Assembly (NCBI GenBank): GCA_013519935.1
Contig: JACDUA010000021.1
Span: 1 to 59,494, forward strand
Direction: 5' to 3'
Source of the DNA: Ectothiorhodospiraceae bacterium WFHF3C12
GTDB taxonomy: Bacteria; Pseudomonadota; Gammaproteobacteria; Nitrococcales; Nitrococcaceae
DNA length: 59,494 nt
Below are positions 1 through 8,347 of this stretch, piece after piece (the stretch's first letter is position 1; every line of letters starts with the position of its first letter). The notes beneath the pieces were generated by a model. That model ran no database searches. It was not told where the DNA came from and saw only the letters and a program-made list of their open reading frames with translations. The translations under genes and the position numbers were made by a program.

Positions 1-734
1 ACGGCGACGGCCTGACCGCCGTGGGGCGGCACGAATACGGCGCCGTTCACGCCGGTGGCGACGAACGTCTCGCCGAGGCTCACCCCCTGGCCGTACAGCC
101 AGGCCACCGGGTCGCCGAGTTGCCCCCGGCCTGCGAGAACGGCGGCCAGGTCACCGCGAACCTCGCCGCCGGAATCCATCCATATCAGGGGGTAGGCCCC
201 CTCCGCCGCGGCGGATGGAAACGCCTCCACCACCAGGTTCACGACTCGGGGCTGACCGAGCCGGGCGGCGGGATGCAGCAACCAGCTGCCGGGAACGGCC
301 TGCACGTAGGCATCCAGCGCCGTCGGCTGCGTTGGCAACGCCGCGTAAGGGCCGCCCCAGGACGGTGCACGGGAAGCGGCGACGCCCAGCACCGCGCCGC
401 GCTCGCGCAGCTGCCGCTGCAGCGCGCGCCCCTCCGGAGTCCAGTTCAGGGCCGGCAGCCAGTGGGACGGAATGACCACCGCCAGGGCGGCGGCGTCGGC
501 AAGGGCCTCCACGCGGCCGCTCGCCGCTTCCAGCCACTGCGGGTCAGCGCCAGGCGGGGCGGGCAGTTCCGCGAGAATGACCCGGTCGTCGGGCACCGAC
601 GGGTTGAGCGCAGCCGCCTGTCGGTAGGACCAGGCATCGGCCCGGGACAGCCATGGGAACAGCCCCGGCGCCAGCCCCAGGAACAGCCCCAGGAGAATGA
701 CCAGGCCGCGCGTGCTGAAGATCAAGCGGTCCAT
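1..734 (-). CDS. N-terminal part of an exported or membrane-anchored protein, CHASE2-like sensor region (runs off the window start)
   Basis: An open frame on the minus strand reads from an ATG at 734 to the window edge without a stop, giving 244 codons. The first residues (MDRLIFSTRGLVILLGLFLG) form one hydrophobic segment at about 5-28, a signal anchor. Then comes a soluble stretch with a VPDDRVILAELPAP motif and several alternating beta/alpha segments. This layout resembles the extracytoplasmic CHASE2 sensor domain that usually precedes kinase or cyclase domains, but the output domain would lie outside the window. An in-frame ATG at 785 is an alternative start. The gene diverges from the peptidase gene at 896, so 735-895 must hold both promoters. 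The frame is credible from its codon pattern and signal anchor; the family call is weak. Confidence 0.5.
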   Translation of the reverse strand, partial: MDRLIFSTRGLVILLGLFLGLAPGLFPWLSRADAWSYRQAAALNPSVPDDRVILAELPAPPGADPQWLEAASGRVEALADAAALAVVIPSHWLPALNWTPEGRALQRQLRERGAVLGVAASRAPSWGGPYAALPTQPTALDAYVQAVPGSWLLHPAARLGQPRVVNLVVEAFPSAAAEGAYPLIWMDSGGEVRGDLAAVLAGRGQLGDPVAWLYGQGVSLGETFVATGVNGAVFVPPHGGQAVA

Positions 735-895
735 GCCCAGTGTGACCACGTTCCCACTCGCCCACCGATGGCCGGAGTCTATCATCGGCCTTCATGATGG
801 ATAGGGCCCGGTTCGCATTTTGCGGCCCCGGCAAGGGCGCGGGGCAAGGCCTTTCCCTAGTATGCTGCGCACTCGAACGGAGGAAGGAAGCCCGC

Positions 896-3727
896 ATGGA
901 CCGTCTGTGCCGACTCTGCCTCGCCCTCGCCGGGATGCTCCTGCTGCTGCCCTCTGCCCGGGCCGTGGACCCGGCGCTGGACTGGCGGACACTGACGACC
1001 GCGCATTTCGAGGTCCACTTCGCCGCCGGACAGGAGCGCCTGGCACGGGAGGCGGCCGGCCGGGCCGAGGCCATCCACGACCGGCTGAGCAGCGACCTGG
1101 GCTGGCTGCCCGGCAGCCGGACCCAGCTGGTGCTGACCGACGAATCGGATCTCGCCAACGGCTGGGCCACGCCATTCCCCTTCAACCGCTCCCAGCTCTA
1201 CCTGGTGCCGCCGGACGCCGTGGACGGCCTGGAGGACTACGGCGACTGGCTGTCGCTGCTCATTGCCCACGAGTACACCCACGTCCTGCACCTGGACAAG
1301 GCCGAAGGCGTCCCCTGGGCGTTGCGCTACGGCCTGGGCCGGCACCCCCTGCTGTTCCCCAACGTCTTTCAGCCCACCTGGATGACGGAGGGGATCGCCA
1401 CCTGGGTGGAGACCGATGTCGCCCGCGGCACCGGCCGCGGCCAGAGCGCCTACTACGAGATGCTGATGCGCATGGAGGTGGTGGACGGCATCAAGCCCTT
1501 CGACCAGGTCAGCATGAGCGGCATTCGCAGCTGGCCGGCGGGGACGGTGCCCTACCTCTACGGCGTGCATTTCTTCCAGTTCCTGGAACGGCGTTTCGGC
1601 CGCGGCGCGATCCGACAGCTGGTGGAGGAATACAGCGACAACCTCATTCCATTCCTGCTGCAGAGCAACTTCCGCAGCGTGCTGGGCTGGGACAGCCCCA
1701 CCCTGTGGCCGGCTTTCGAGCGCTATCTGTGGACCCGCTACGACCCACAGATAGCCGCCGCGCGGAGCACCGGCATCAGGACGGGGGAACGCATCACCGA
1801 GCACGGCTACCGTACCGACGCGCCGCGGGTCGGCGCCGACGGGCGCCTCTACTACCTGCGCAGCGACAGCCTCCAGCGCCCGGCCATCGTCGTGCGCGAG
1901 CCGGACGGGCACACTCGCGAGCTCGTGGAGGTCCATCCCTACGCCCGTCTGGCGGTACCTCACGAGGCGGCCGGACTGCTGCTGGTACAGCCGGAGCTGT
2001 GCGAGAGCCGTTACCTCTACTACGACCTCTACAGAGTCGATCCGGATACCGGCGGAACGCGCCGGCTTACCCACTGCGGCCGTTACCATTTCGCGCAATG
2101 GGCCCCGGACGGCACACGCATCGCCGCGGTTCGCATCGCCGCCGACCGCAGCGAGCTCGTCATGCTCGATGACGAAGGCGAAGCCTTGGAGACGCTCTGG
2201 CGCGGCGCCCCGGGCGTGGTGCTCTCCCACCTGACCTGGACGCCGGACGGTCACCATCTGATCGCCGCGCTGTTCCGTCCCGGCAGCGGCTGGGACCTGG
2301 AGCGTTTCGACCTGAAAACCCGGCAATGGCGGGCGATCACCGACGATCCGATTATCGAGACCGAGCCGGTGGTCGGGCCCGAGGGCCGGTACCTCTATTA
2401 CAGCTCCGCCCACGGGGGCATCTACAACCTGCGCCGGCGGAATCTGCGCACCGGCGAGACCGTGACCTTGACCAACGTCCTGGGCGGGGCGTTTGCACCG
2501 GCACCCGCCGCGGACGGCAGTCTCTACTACCGGGGCTATACCGCCGGCGGTTTCGATATCTTCCACCTGCGAAATCCATTGCAGGCCGGCGTGCCTGCCA
2601 GCAACGCGCCGCCGCTGCCCGCGCCTGAGTCTGCGTCCGGGAACGCCGGCGACGCTCCGGTTACGGATTACAACCCGTGGGGCTCACTGCTGCCCCGCTG
2701 GTGGATGCCGACCCTCTACGCCACCGAGGACGTCCTGCAACTCGGCGGCTACACCACCGGCCAGGACGCGCTCGGGGTACACCAGTACCTTCTGGCCGCG
2801 GATTACGAGTTCGAGCATGAACTGTTGGGTGGCGGCTTCAGTTACGCCTACGACGGCCGCTACCGGCTCAGCCTGCAACGCTGGCACAGCTTCGACTACG
2901 CGGACGACGACCTGGACGAGCTGGAGTCCATTCGCCGCCACGATCAGGCGGAGCTGGTGGCGTCATTCCCGCTGGTGCGCCTGGATTACCTGCTCGCCGC
3001 ACACCTGGGCATTGGCTGGTCCTGGGAGGAGGACGTTGAACGCCCGGCCGGCGGCCCGGCCGAGCGCCCCGAGGAAGACGGCATTCTCGGCCTGGCCGTG
3101 ACCTGGGACGACACGGTGTCGCCATCGCGGGCCATCAGCCCCCTGGACGGGCGCACGCTTCGCGTAGCCGCGGAGACCAGTGAAGCGCTGGAGAGCGACT
3201 TCAGCGGCGAGGTCTACAGCCTCGACTGGCAGGAATTCATCGGCCTGTGGGGCAAGCATGTATTGGCGCTGCGCATCGCCGGCGGCTGGGGCACGGAGTG
3301 GCCGCGGCCCTTCGAGCTCGGCGGCAGCGCGCCGGCCCAGGAAGGACCGCTTGGCAGCAGCTTCCTGTTCAACCGCCGCGCCTATCCCCTTCGCGGCTAC
3401 CCGACGGGCCTCGCCGAGCTCACGGGACGGCGCATGCAGCTTGGCAGCGCGGAATGGCGCTTCCCCATCGCCACGGTGGAACGGGCCATCACGACGCCCT
3501 TCGTTGGCGTCCACCGGCTCCACGGCCGGGTGTTCGCCGACACCGGCGCGGCCTGGACCTTCGGCAACGAGCCGGACGGCTACCAGACCGGCGCTGGCAC
3601 GGAGCTCTACGCCGACCTGAACGCCCTGTACATCATCAACCTGCGGGTGGGACTGGGCTACGCCTACGGCTTCGACGAGGGCGGCGAGCACCGGGTTTAT
3701 CTGTCTCTCGCAACGCCGCTGTTCTGA
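896..3727 (+). CDS. secreted HExxH metallopeptidase with TolB-like beta-propeller and C-terminal outer-membrane beta-barrel
   Basis: This 943-residue protein has a signal peptide (about 1-23, hydrophobic LALAGMLLLLPSARA). A gluzincin-type peptidase domain follows, with HEYTH at 125-129 as zinc ligands and catalytic Glu, and a downstream WMTEGIATW segment (Glu165) typical of the peptidase MA/M1-like fold. About 320-590 carries repeated YYLRSD / YLYYS / LYYRG strands like the TolB/WD40 six-bladed propeller. From about 630 the sequence alternates short amphipathic beta strands and ends LSLATPLF, with a terminal Phe as in Omp85/surface-antigen barrels. The ATG at 896 follows a GGAGGAAGG ribosome site; in-frame upstream codons back to 794 lack one. 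It would act at the outer membrane facing the periplasm or surface; the substrate is unknown. The three-part fusion is unusual. Confidence 0.8.
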   Translation: MDRLCRLCLALAGMLLLLPSARAVDPALDWRTLTTAHFEVHFAAGQERLAREAAGRAEAIHDRLSSDLGWLPGSRTQLVLTDESDLANGWATPFPFNRSQLYLVPPDAVDGLEDYGDWLSLLIAHEYTHVLHLDKAEGVPWALRYGLGRHPLLFPNVFQPTWMTEGIATWVETDVARGTGRGQSAYYEMLMRMEVVDGIKPFDQVSMSGIRSWPAGTVPYLYGVHFFQFLERRFGRGAIRQLVEEYSDNLIPFLLQSNFRSVLGWDSPTLWPAFERYLWTRYDPQIAAARSTGIRTGERITEHGYRTDAPRVGADGRLYYLRSDSLQRPAIVVREPDGHTRELVEVHPYARLAVPHEAAGLLLVQPELCESRYLYYDLYRVDPDTGGTRRLTHCGRYHFAQWAPDGTRIAAVRIAADRSELVMLDDEGEALETLWRGAPGVVLSHLTWTPDGHHLIAALFRPGSGWDLERFDLKTRQWRAITDDPIIETEPVVGPEGRYLYYSSAHGGIYNLRRRNLRTGETVTLTNVLGGAFAPAPAADGSLYYRGYTAGGFDIFHLRNPLQAGVPASNAPPLPAPESASGNAGDAPVTDYNPWGSLLPRWWMPTLYATEDVLQLGGYTTGQDALGVHQYLLAADYEFEHELLGGGFSYAYDGRYRLSLQRWHSFDYADDDLDELESIRRHDQAELVASFPLVRLDYLLAAHLGIGWSWEEDVERPAGGPAERPEEDGILGLAVTWDDTVSPSRAISPLDGRTLRVAAETSEALESDFSGEVYSLDWQEFIGLWGKHVLALRIAGGWGTEWPRPFELGGSAPAQEGPLGSSFLFNRRAYPLRGYPTGLAELTGRRMQLGSAEWRFPIATVERAITTPFVGVHRLHGRVFADTGAAWTFGNEPDGYQTGAGTELYADLNALYIINLRVGLGYAYGFDEGGEHRVYLSLATPLF

Positions 3728-3738
3728 AAAGGCGTTTA

Positions 3739-3900
3739 GCCACAGATGAACACGGATAAACACAGATTCTGTTGCTGAGAGATCGCGCCGGGCCAGCCGC
3801 TCCCAAGTTGCCGGTGATTCGATCCATGGCCGATGCCTGCGTGGGAGCGCAGAATCTGACGCGAATCCCTAATCTGTGTCCATCTGTGTTCATCTGTGGC
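3739..3900. repeat. 30-bp imperfect inverted repeat built from CACAGATGAA-type decamers
   Basis: The arms at 3739-3768 and 3871-3900 are inverted copies with three mismatches in 30 bases. Each arm is about three tandem decamers of the CACAGATGAACAC kind. The element sits between two convergent genes and its right arm ends 7 bases before the stop of the permease gene, so the transcript of either strand could fold there. No T-tract follows the stem closely. Similar CACAGATGAACACAGAT tracts are scattered in many proteobacterial genomes; its function is unknown. Confidence 0.7.
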
Positions 3901-3907
3901 AAAAAAA

Positions 3908-5008
3908 TCATTCCTCGGTCGTTCCCGTCTGCTCCGGCGGCGCTCTGTCATACAGCCCGGAGGCGCGGTAGCGGTCGTGCGCATGGCGCAGGAGCACCAT
4001 GATCACCGCCGCAGCGGGCAGGGCCAGCAGCACGCCGACAAAGCCGAACAGCTGACCGCCGGCGAGGACGGCGAAGATTACCGCCACCGGGTGCAGGCCG
4101 ATCCGGTCGCCCACCAGCAGCGGCGTGAGCACGGTGCCTTCCAGCAGCTGACCCGCCATGAAGACCACGGCCACCAGCACCAGCGGGATGAGCGGCTCGC
4201 CGAACTGCACCAGGGTGGCGACGACGGCCGCGGCGATGCCGACGACGAAGCCCAGGTAAGGCACCACGTTGGCAATGCCGGCCACGATGCCGATAAGCAG
4301 TCCCAGCTTCAGCCCCACCAACCAGAGACCGGAGGAATAGATCACGCCCAGACTGATCATCACCATCAGCTGGCCGCGGATAAAGGCCCCGAGCACTTCG
4401 TCGCACTCCCGGGCCAGCCGCACCGTCACGGGCTGGATGTCCCGCGGCAGGAGGTCCCGGATGGCCTCCATCAGCACGTCCCAGTCGCGCAGCAGATAGA
4501 ACGTCACCACGGGGATGAGGGCGATGTTCGCCGCCCAGCCCACCAGCGCCAGGCTCGACCGCGTGGTTTCGCTGATTACAGTGGCGGCCACGGAGCCGGT
4601 GGTCTGCCAGTTGCCGGTCACCACTCTCCTGATCTCTTCGAGCCCGACCTCGGCGACATCGACCCCCAGGGTCGATTCCAGCCATGGCACGGCGCTGACC
4701 CGAACCCAGTCGATGAGCAGCGGCAACTGCTCGCGCAGGTAATCCACCTGCTGCCCGAGGCCGGGTATGAGCAGCAGCAGTGCGCCGAGCACCAGCAAGG
4801 TCAGACTCACGAACACCACGACCACGGCCAGGGTCCGGCTCAGCCCCCATTCCTCCAGGCGGTCGGTGATGGGATCGCCCAGATAGGCGAGCGCCGCGCC
4901 AACCAGGAACGGCATGAGAATGGGCGAGAGCAGGTAGACGAGAAACCCGGCAACGACCAGAAGCGCCAGGCCCAGCATCGCCCGGCTATCGCCGCTCAGT
5001 TTCAGCAC
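3908..5008 (-). CDS. perM: AI-2E / PerM family permease
   Basis: This 366-residue protein has about eight hydrophobic segments in the PerM/AI-2E arrangement: two close N-terminal helices, a long extracytoplasmic loop rich in amphipathic helices (about 85-150), then a VGWAANIALIPVVTFYLLRDW segment and paired C-terminal helices including GLKLGLLIGIVAGIANVVPY. Length and the VPYLGF / ALPAAAVI motifs fit the family. Members export small molecules or ions (AI-2 in some, sodium-linked in others), and the substrate cannot be read here. The start is a GTG at 5008, four bases beyond the stop of the small protein gene upstream, so the two are translationally coupled. Confidence 0.88.
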   Translation of the reverse strand: MLKLSGDSRAMLGLALLVVAGFLVYLLSPILMPFLVGAALAYLGDPITDRLEEWGLSRTLAVVVVFVSLTLLVLGALLLLIPGLGQQVDYLREQLPLLIDWVRVSAVPWLESTLGVDVAEVGLEEIRRVVTGNWQTTGSVAATVISETTRSSLALVGWAANIALIPVVTFYLLRDWDVLMEAIRDLLPRDIQPVTVRLARECDEVLGAFIRGQLMVMISLGVIYSSGLWLVGLKLGLLIGIVAGIANVVPYLGFVVGIAAAVVATLVQFGEPLIPLVLVAVVFMAGQLLEGTVLTPLLVGDRIGLHPVAVIFAVLAGGQLFGFVGVLLALPAAAVIMVLLRHAHDRYRASGLYDRAPPEQTGTTEE

Positions 5009-5012
5009 GTGA

Positions 5013-5231
5013 TTACTCCAGGGCCTTCTTGACGGATTCGGTGGCCTTGTCCACGCCTTCCTTGAGCTTCTCTCCGGCGTGGTCGGCGCTTTCGCGCACC
5101 TGGTCGGACAGGGTGTACTCCGTGAAAGGATTGGTCAGCAGCGGCGCACCCCGGCCATGGTTGTAGCCCAAAGCGAAGCCAACGGCGCCGACGATGACGG
5201 CACCGACGATAAATCCCTTGATGGTCTTCAT
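5013..5231 (-). CDS. small membrane-anchored protein, YtxH-like layout
   Basis: This 72-residue protein has one N-terminal transmembrane helix (KGFIVGAVIVGAVGFALGY, about 5-23) and a short amphipathic C-terminal tail (about 43-72, heptad-like ADHAGEKLKEGVDKATESVKK). A helix plus a charged tail recalls YtxH-type stress envelope proteins, but I cannot assign a named family. The ATG at 5231 lies just downstream of an AGGAT-like sequence. It is the first gene of a two-gene unit with the PerM permease, whose start codon is four bases downstream, so it may be an accessory subunit. Confidence 0.7.
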   Translation of the reverse strand: MKTIKGFIVGAVIVGAVGFALGYNHGRGAPLLTNPFTEYTLSDQVRESADHAGEKLKEGVDKATESVKKALE

Positions 5232-5333
5232 CCCTAATCCTCGTTTTATTATGGCCAGTCCCGCCCGGAGTCGCCCTGGACGGCACCCCCGGGCCCGCTT
5301 TCGCCACGCGCCCGGTGGATCGGGCCTCGCCCG

Positions 5334-5409
5334 TCGCCGCGGGGACGCGCCTCCCACAAGAGATCCACGGCTTCGGGGCGCTCCCGTGGGAGGCGCGTCC
5401 CCGCGGCGA
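5334..5409. repeat. 24-bp perfect inverted repeat (REP-like)
   Basis: The left arm at 5334-5357 and the right arm at 5386-5409 are exact reverse complements over 24 bases, separated by 28 bases. The core reads GTGGGAGGCGCGTCCCCGCG in the right arm. One more copy with a single mismatch lies at 16012-16035. Dispersed, palindromic, GC-rich and intergenic: this is the pattern of REP/BIME elements in gammaproteobacteria. Here it lies beyond the 3' end of the glutamate-synthase-like gene and upstream of the small membrane protein gene. Confidence 0.8.
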
Positions 5410-5490
5410 TAGGCGGATCGTCCTCATACCCACCCAGACACCCCGCTAGCGGCCCAGCATAACGGCGCACCCTGGCGCGGGCCACCAGGC

Positions 5491-7017
5491 TTAACCCATC
5501 AGTTCGCGTAGCGCGTCCTGGTCCGCCGCCGATGGCAGCCCCCACCCGGCCTTGTAGTCGAACACCTCGGCCATGCCCCGCGCACCGAAGCGACCATCCA
5601 GGATTTCCAGATGGGCCGGTGTCACCAGCGCCGGGTGCTGCTGGCCGCAGACCCGGCTCAGGCGGATCAACTCCTTGCGCAGGTTGATCAGGTAATTGGC
5701 CGTGCGCTCACCCTTGAGCACCGGCTCGATGCCGCGGACCCGCCACGGATGATGGCTGGTCACGCCGGTCGGGCAATGGCCCGTATGGCACTTCTTGGAC
5801 TGCACGCAGCCGATGGCGAGCATGGCCTCGCGGCCCAGGTTGACCATGTCGCAGCCCAGCCCGAAGGCGAACAGGGCCGTCTCCGGGAAGCCCAGCTTGC
5901 CGGAGCCGATAAAGGCCACCCGCTCCTGGACGCCCTGCTCCGCGAAGGCGCGGTAAACCCGGGCGAAACCGAGCTTGAAGGGCAGGGCCACGTGATCGCT
6001 GAACACCAGCGGCGCCGCGCCGGTACCGCCCTCGCCGCCGTCCACGGTGATGAAGTCCACGCCCCGGTCGCCGGCGGCCATGAGCCGGGCAAGCTCTGTC
6101 CAGAAGGCCTCCTGGCCCACCGCGGATTTGATACCCACCGGCAGCCCGGTCGCTTCACCGAGCCGTTCCGCGAAATCCAGCAACCCGTCGGCGTCATGAA
6201 AGGCACTGTGGGTTGCCGGGCTGACGCAGTCCCGACCCATGGGCACGCCCCGGATCCGGGCGATCTCCGGCGTCACCTTGGCCGCGGGCAGAATGCCGCC
6301 GACCCCCGGCTTGGCCCCCTGGCTGAGCTTGATCTCCAGCGCCCGGATCCGGGGCTGGCGTTCCAGGGTCTGCTGCAGCCGCTCCAGGCTGAAGCCGCCG
6401 TCGGCGTCGCGGCAACCGAAATAGCCCGTCCCGATCTGCCAGATCAGCTCGCCGCCGTGGTCGTGGTGCGGGGTGATGCCGCCCTCGCCCGTGTTCTGCA
6501 GACAATCCGCCGCCGCGGCACCGCGGTTCAGCGCCTCCACCGCGGGAGCGCTCAGCGAGCCGTAGCTCATGGCGGAGAGATTGACCACCGACGCCGGCCG
6601 GAAGGCCTTCGGCCGGCCACGCGCACCGCCGAGCACCTTGGCCGCCGGCAACGGATAGGTCTGCCGCTCGTCGCTGCGCGCCGGGTGTGGCATCTCCAGG
6701 GCCAGCGTGTCCTGCTTGATGATGAGGTAGTGCGGCGAGCGCTCCAGCTCGTTGTCGGTGCCGAAACCGAAGTAGTCGTTCTCCTTCTTCGCCGAGGCAT
6801 AGACCCAGCTCCGCTGGTCGCGGGTGAAGGGGCGCTCCTGGTCGTTGGAGGCGATAACGTACTGGCGCAGCTGCGGGCCGATTCCCTCGATGAAGTAACG
6901 CAGATGCCCGAGCAGCGGATACACGCGCAGTATGGTGTGCCGCGGCTGCAGGACATCATGGAGCGCGAGCACCGCCAGCGCCGCGAGCACGACACCCAGG
7001 ACCACCCACCCGGACAT
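5491..7017 (-). CDS. FMN-binding glutamate-synthase-like flavoprotein, membrane anchored
   Basis: This 508-residue protein starts with one transmembrane helix (VVLGVVLAALAVLALHDVLQ, about 4-23). The remainder matches the FMN-binding barrel of the glutamate synthase large subunit: LIWQIGTGYFGCRDADG, KLSQGAKPGVGG, KSAVGQEAFWTEL, VDGGEGGTGAAPLVFSDH and a C-terminal cysteine cluster in SKKCHTGHCPTG that in GltB ligates an iron-sulfur cluster. It lacks the amidotransferase N-terminus of true GltB, so it is the stand-alone family of unknown reaction often called FMN-binding glutamate synthase family protein. It presumably is a redox enzyme on the inner membrane. There is no obvious operon partner. 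Confidence 0.9.
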   Translation of the reverse strand: MSGWVVLGVVLAALAVLALHDVLQPRHTILRVYPLLGHLRYFIEGIGPQLRQYVIASNDQERPFTRDQRSWVYASAKKENDYFGFGTDNELERSPHYLIIKQDTLALEMPHPARSDERQTYPLPAAKVLGGARGRPKAFRPASVVNLSAMSYGSLSAPAVEALNRGAAAADCLQNTGEGGITPHHDHGGELIWQIGTGYFGCRDADGGFSLERLQQTLERQPRIRALEIKLSQGAKPGVGGILPAAKVTPEIARIRGVPMGRDCVSPATHSAFHDADGLLDFAERLGEATGLPVGIKSAVGQEAFWTELARLMAAGDRGVDFITVDGGEGGTGAAPLVFSDHVALPFKLGFARVYRAFAEQGVQERVAFIGSGKLGFPETALFAFGLGCDMVNLGREAMLAIGCVQSKKCHTGHCPTGVTSHHPWRVRGIEPVLKGERTANYLINLRKELIRLSRVCGQQHPALVTPAHLEILDGRFGARGMAEVFDYKAGWGLPSAADQDALRELMG

Positions 7018-7190
7018 GCATTACCTCCCCTTCTATCCGATGCCCGCCGTTCGCGCCGAACAAGAGCGATGATCGCGGGATTAGTCACTGAAACCCAATG
7101 ACGTTATGGTAACTGTTCAAGATCAATAACCCGTATGTACTAACCTTTCGGGAAGTAGAAGAACGGGCCCAGGAACATTGGGAGGGGGCT

Positions 7191-8342
7191 GTGCGCAAAC
7201 CAAGCCGTATATTGGTGTGGATGTCCTTGGTGTTGGCGGCGGTGATTGTCATCTGCCTGCTGCTGGCCCAACCCCTGGCTCAGGCCTTCATGTCCAACGC
7301 CATCTTCAATGGCATGATCCTCGCCGTGCTGGCCCTGGGGGTGATCATCAATTTCCGCCAGGTCTGGATCCTCAGCCCCGAGGCCCGCTGGTTCCGGGCC
7401 TTCGCCAGCGATGACGTGGAGGCCGTGCCGGAGCCGCCGCGCACCGGTCTGCTGGCCCCCGCGGCCCGGCTGCTCACCAGCCGCCGAGGCGAACAGCGCA
7501 GTCTGTCCACGCTGTCCATGCAGGCGGTGCTGGACGGCATCCGCAACCGGCTGGACGAGTCCCGGGACCTGTCGCGCTACATGACCGGGCTGCTGATCTT
7601 CCTCGGCCTGCTGGGCACGTTCTGGGGCCTGCTGGACACCCTGCGCTCGGTGGGCGACGTCATCAGCGCCCTGGACGTGGGCACCGGGAACGTCGGCGAG
7701 ATGTTCCGCCAGCTCAAGGGCGGGCTGGCGGAGCCCCTGGCCGGCATGGGCACCGCCTTCAGCTCCTCGCTGTTCGGCCTGGCCGGCGCCCTGGTGCTGG
7801 GGCTGTTCGACCTGCAGGCCGGCCATGCCCAGAACCGCTTCTACAACGATCTGGAGGAATGGCTGGCCGGCCAGACGCGGCTGTCCAGCGGCGGCCTGGG
7901 CGGCGAGGGCGAGCAGTCCGTCCCCGCCTATATCCAGGCGCTTCTGGAGAACACCGCCGACAGCCTGGACAAGCTGCAGCGGGTGATGTCCCAGAGCGAG
8001 ACGGAACGGCGCAGCGCCGATCAGCGGCTGCTGGATCTCACCGAGCAGATCGCCAACCTCGCCGAGCAGGCGCGCAGCGAGCAGAAAGGGCTGCTCAACC
8101 TCACCCGCGCCCAGGGCGAGCTGCAGGGCACGCTGACCGAGCTCAGCGACACCCTGGCCGGCAAGCGCGAGAGCGACGACGCCCTCAGTCACGCGCTTCG
8201 CAGCATCGACGGCCACCTGGGCGCCATCTACGAGGAGGTGAGCAAGGGCCGCCAGCAGACCGTCAACGAGCTGCGCGACGAGCTGCGACTGCTCAGCCGC
8301 ACCCTGGCCCGATCGTCCCACGATAGCGGCGACAGGGGGTAG
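7191..8342 (+). CDS. MotA/TolQ/ExbB-type proton channel subunit with cytoplasmic coiled-coil tail
   Basis: This 383-residue protein begins with GTG behind GGGAGGGGG. Predicted membrane helices are at about 7-29, 37-55, 132-150 and 186-208. The third and fourth (GLLIFLGLLGTFWGLLDTL and FSSSLFGLAGALVLGLFDLQ) carry the Gly/Thr-rich MotA_ExbB signature. Residues about 230-383 are a charged, leucine-heptad tail (SLDKLQRVMSQSETERRSAD), much longer than in TolQ/ExbB. The OmpA-domain gene starts 5 bases after its stop, so the two surely form one complex: this is the channel and the neighbour the peptidoglycan-binding plug. Such pairs occur in Zorya defence and in uncharacterised envelope motors; here no Zorya effector follows. 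Confidence 0.87.
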   Translation: MRKPSRILVWMSLVLAAVIVICLLLAQPLAQAFMSNAIFNGMILAVLALGVIINFRQVWILSPEARWFRAFASDDVEAVPEPPRTGLLAPAARLLTSRRGEQRSLSTLSMQAVLDGIRNRLDESRDLSRYMTGLLIFLGLLGTFWGLLDTLRSVGDVISALDVGTGNVGEMFRQLKGGLAEPLAGMGTAFSSSLFGLAGALVLGLFDLQAGHAQNRFYNDLEEWLAGQTRLSSGGLGGEGEQSVPAYIQALLENTADSLDKLQRVMSQSETERRSADQRLLDLTEQIANLAEQARSEQKGLLNLTRAQGELQGTLTELSDTLAGKRESDDALSHALRSIDGHLGAIYEEVSKGRQQTVNELRDELRLLSRTLARSSHDSGDRG

Positions 8343-8347
8343 ACGGT

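Noticed and set aside
857-2566. A 569-codon minus-strand frame opposite the secreted peptidase
   Set aside because: It is a compositional shadow without signal, ribosome site or family match, while the plus strand has HEYTH and a signal peptide.
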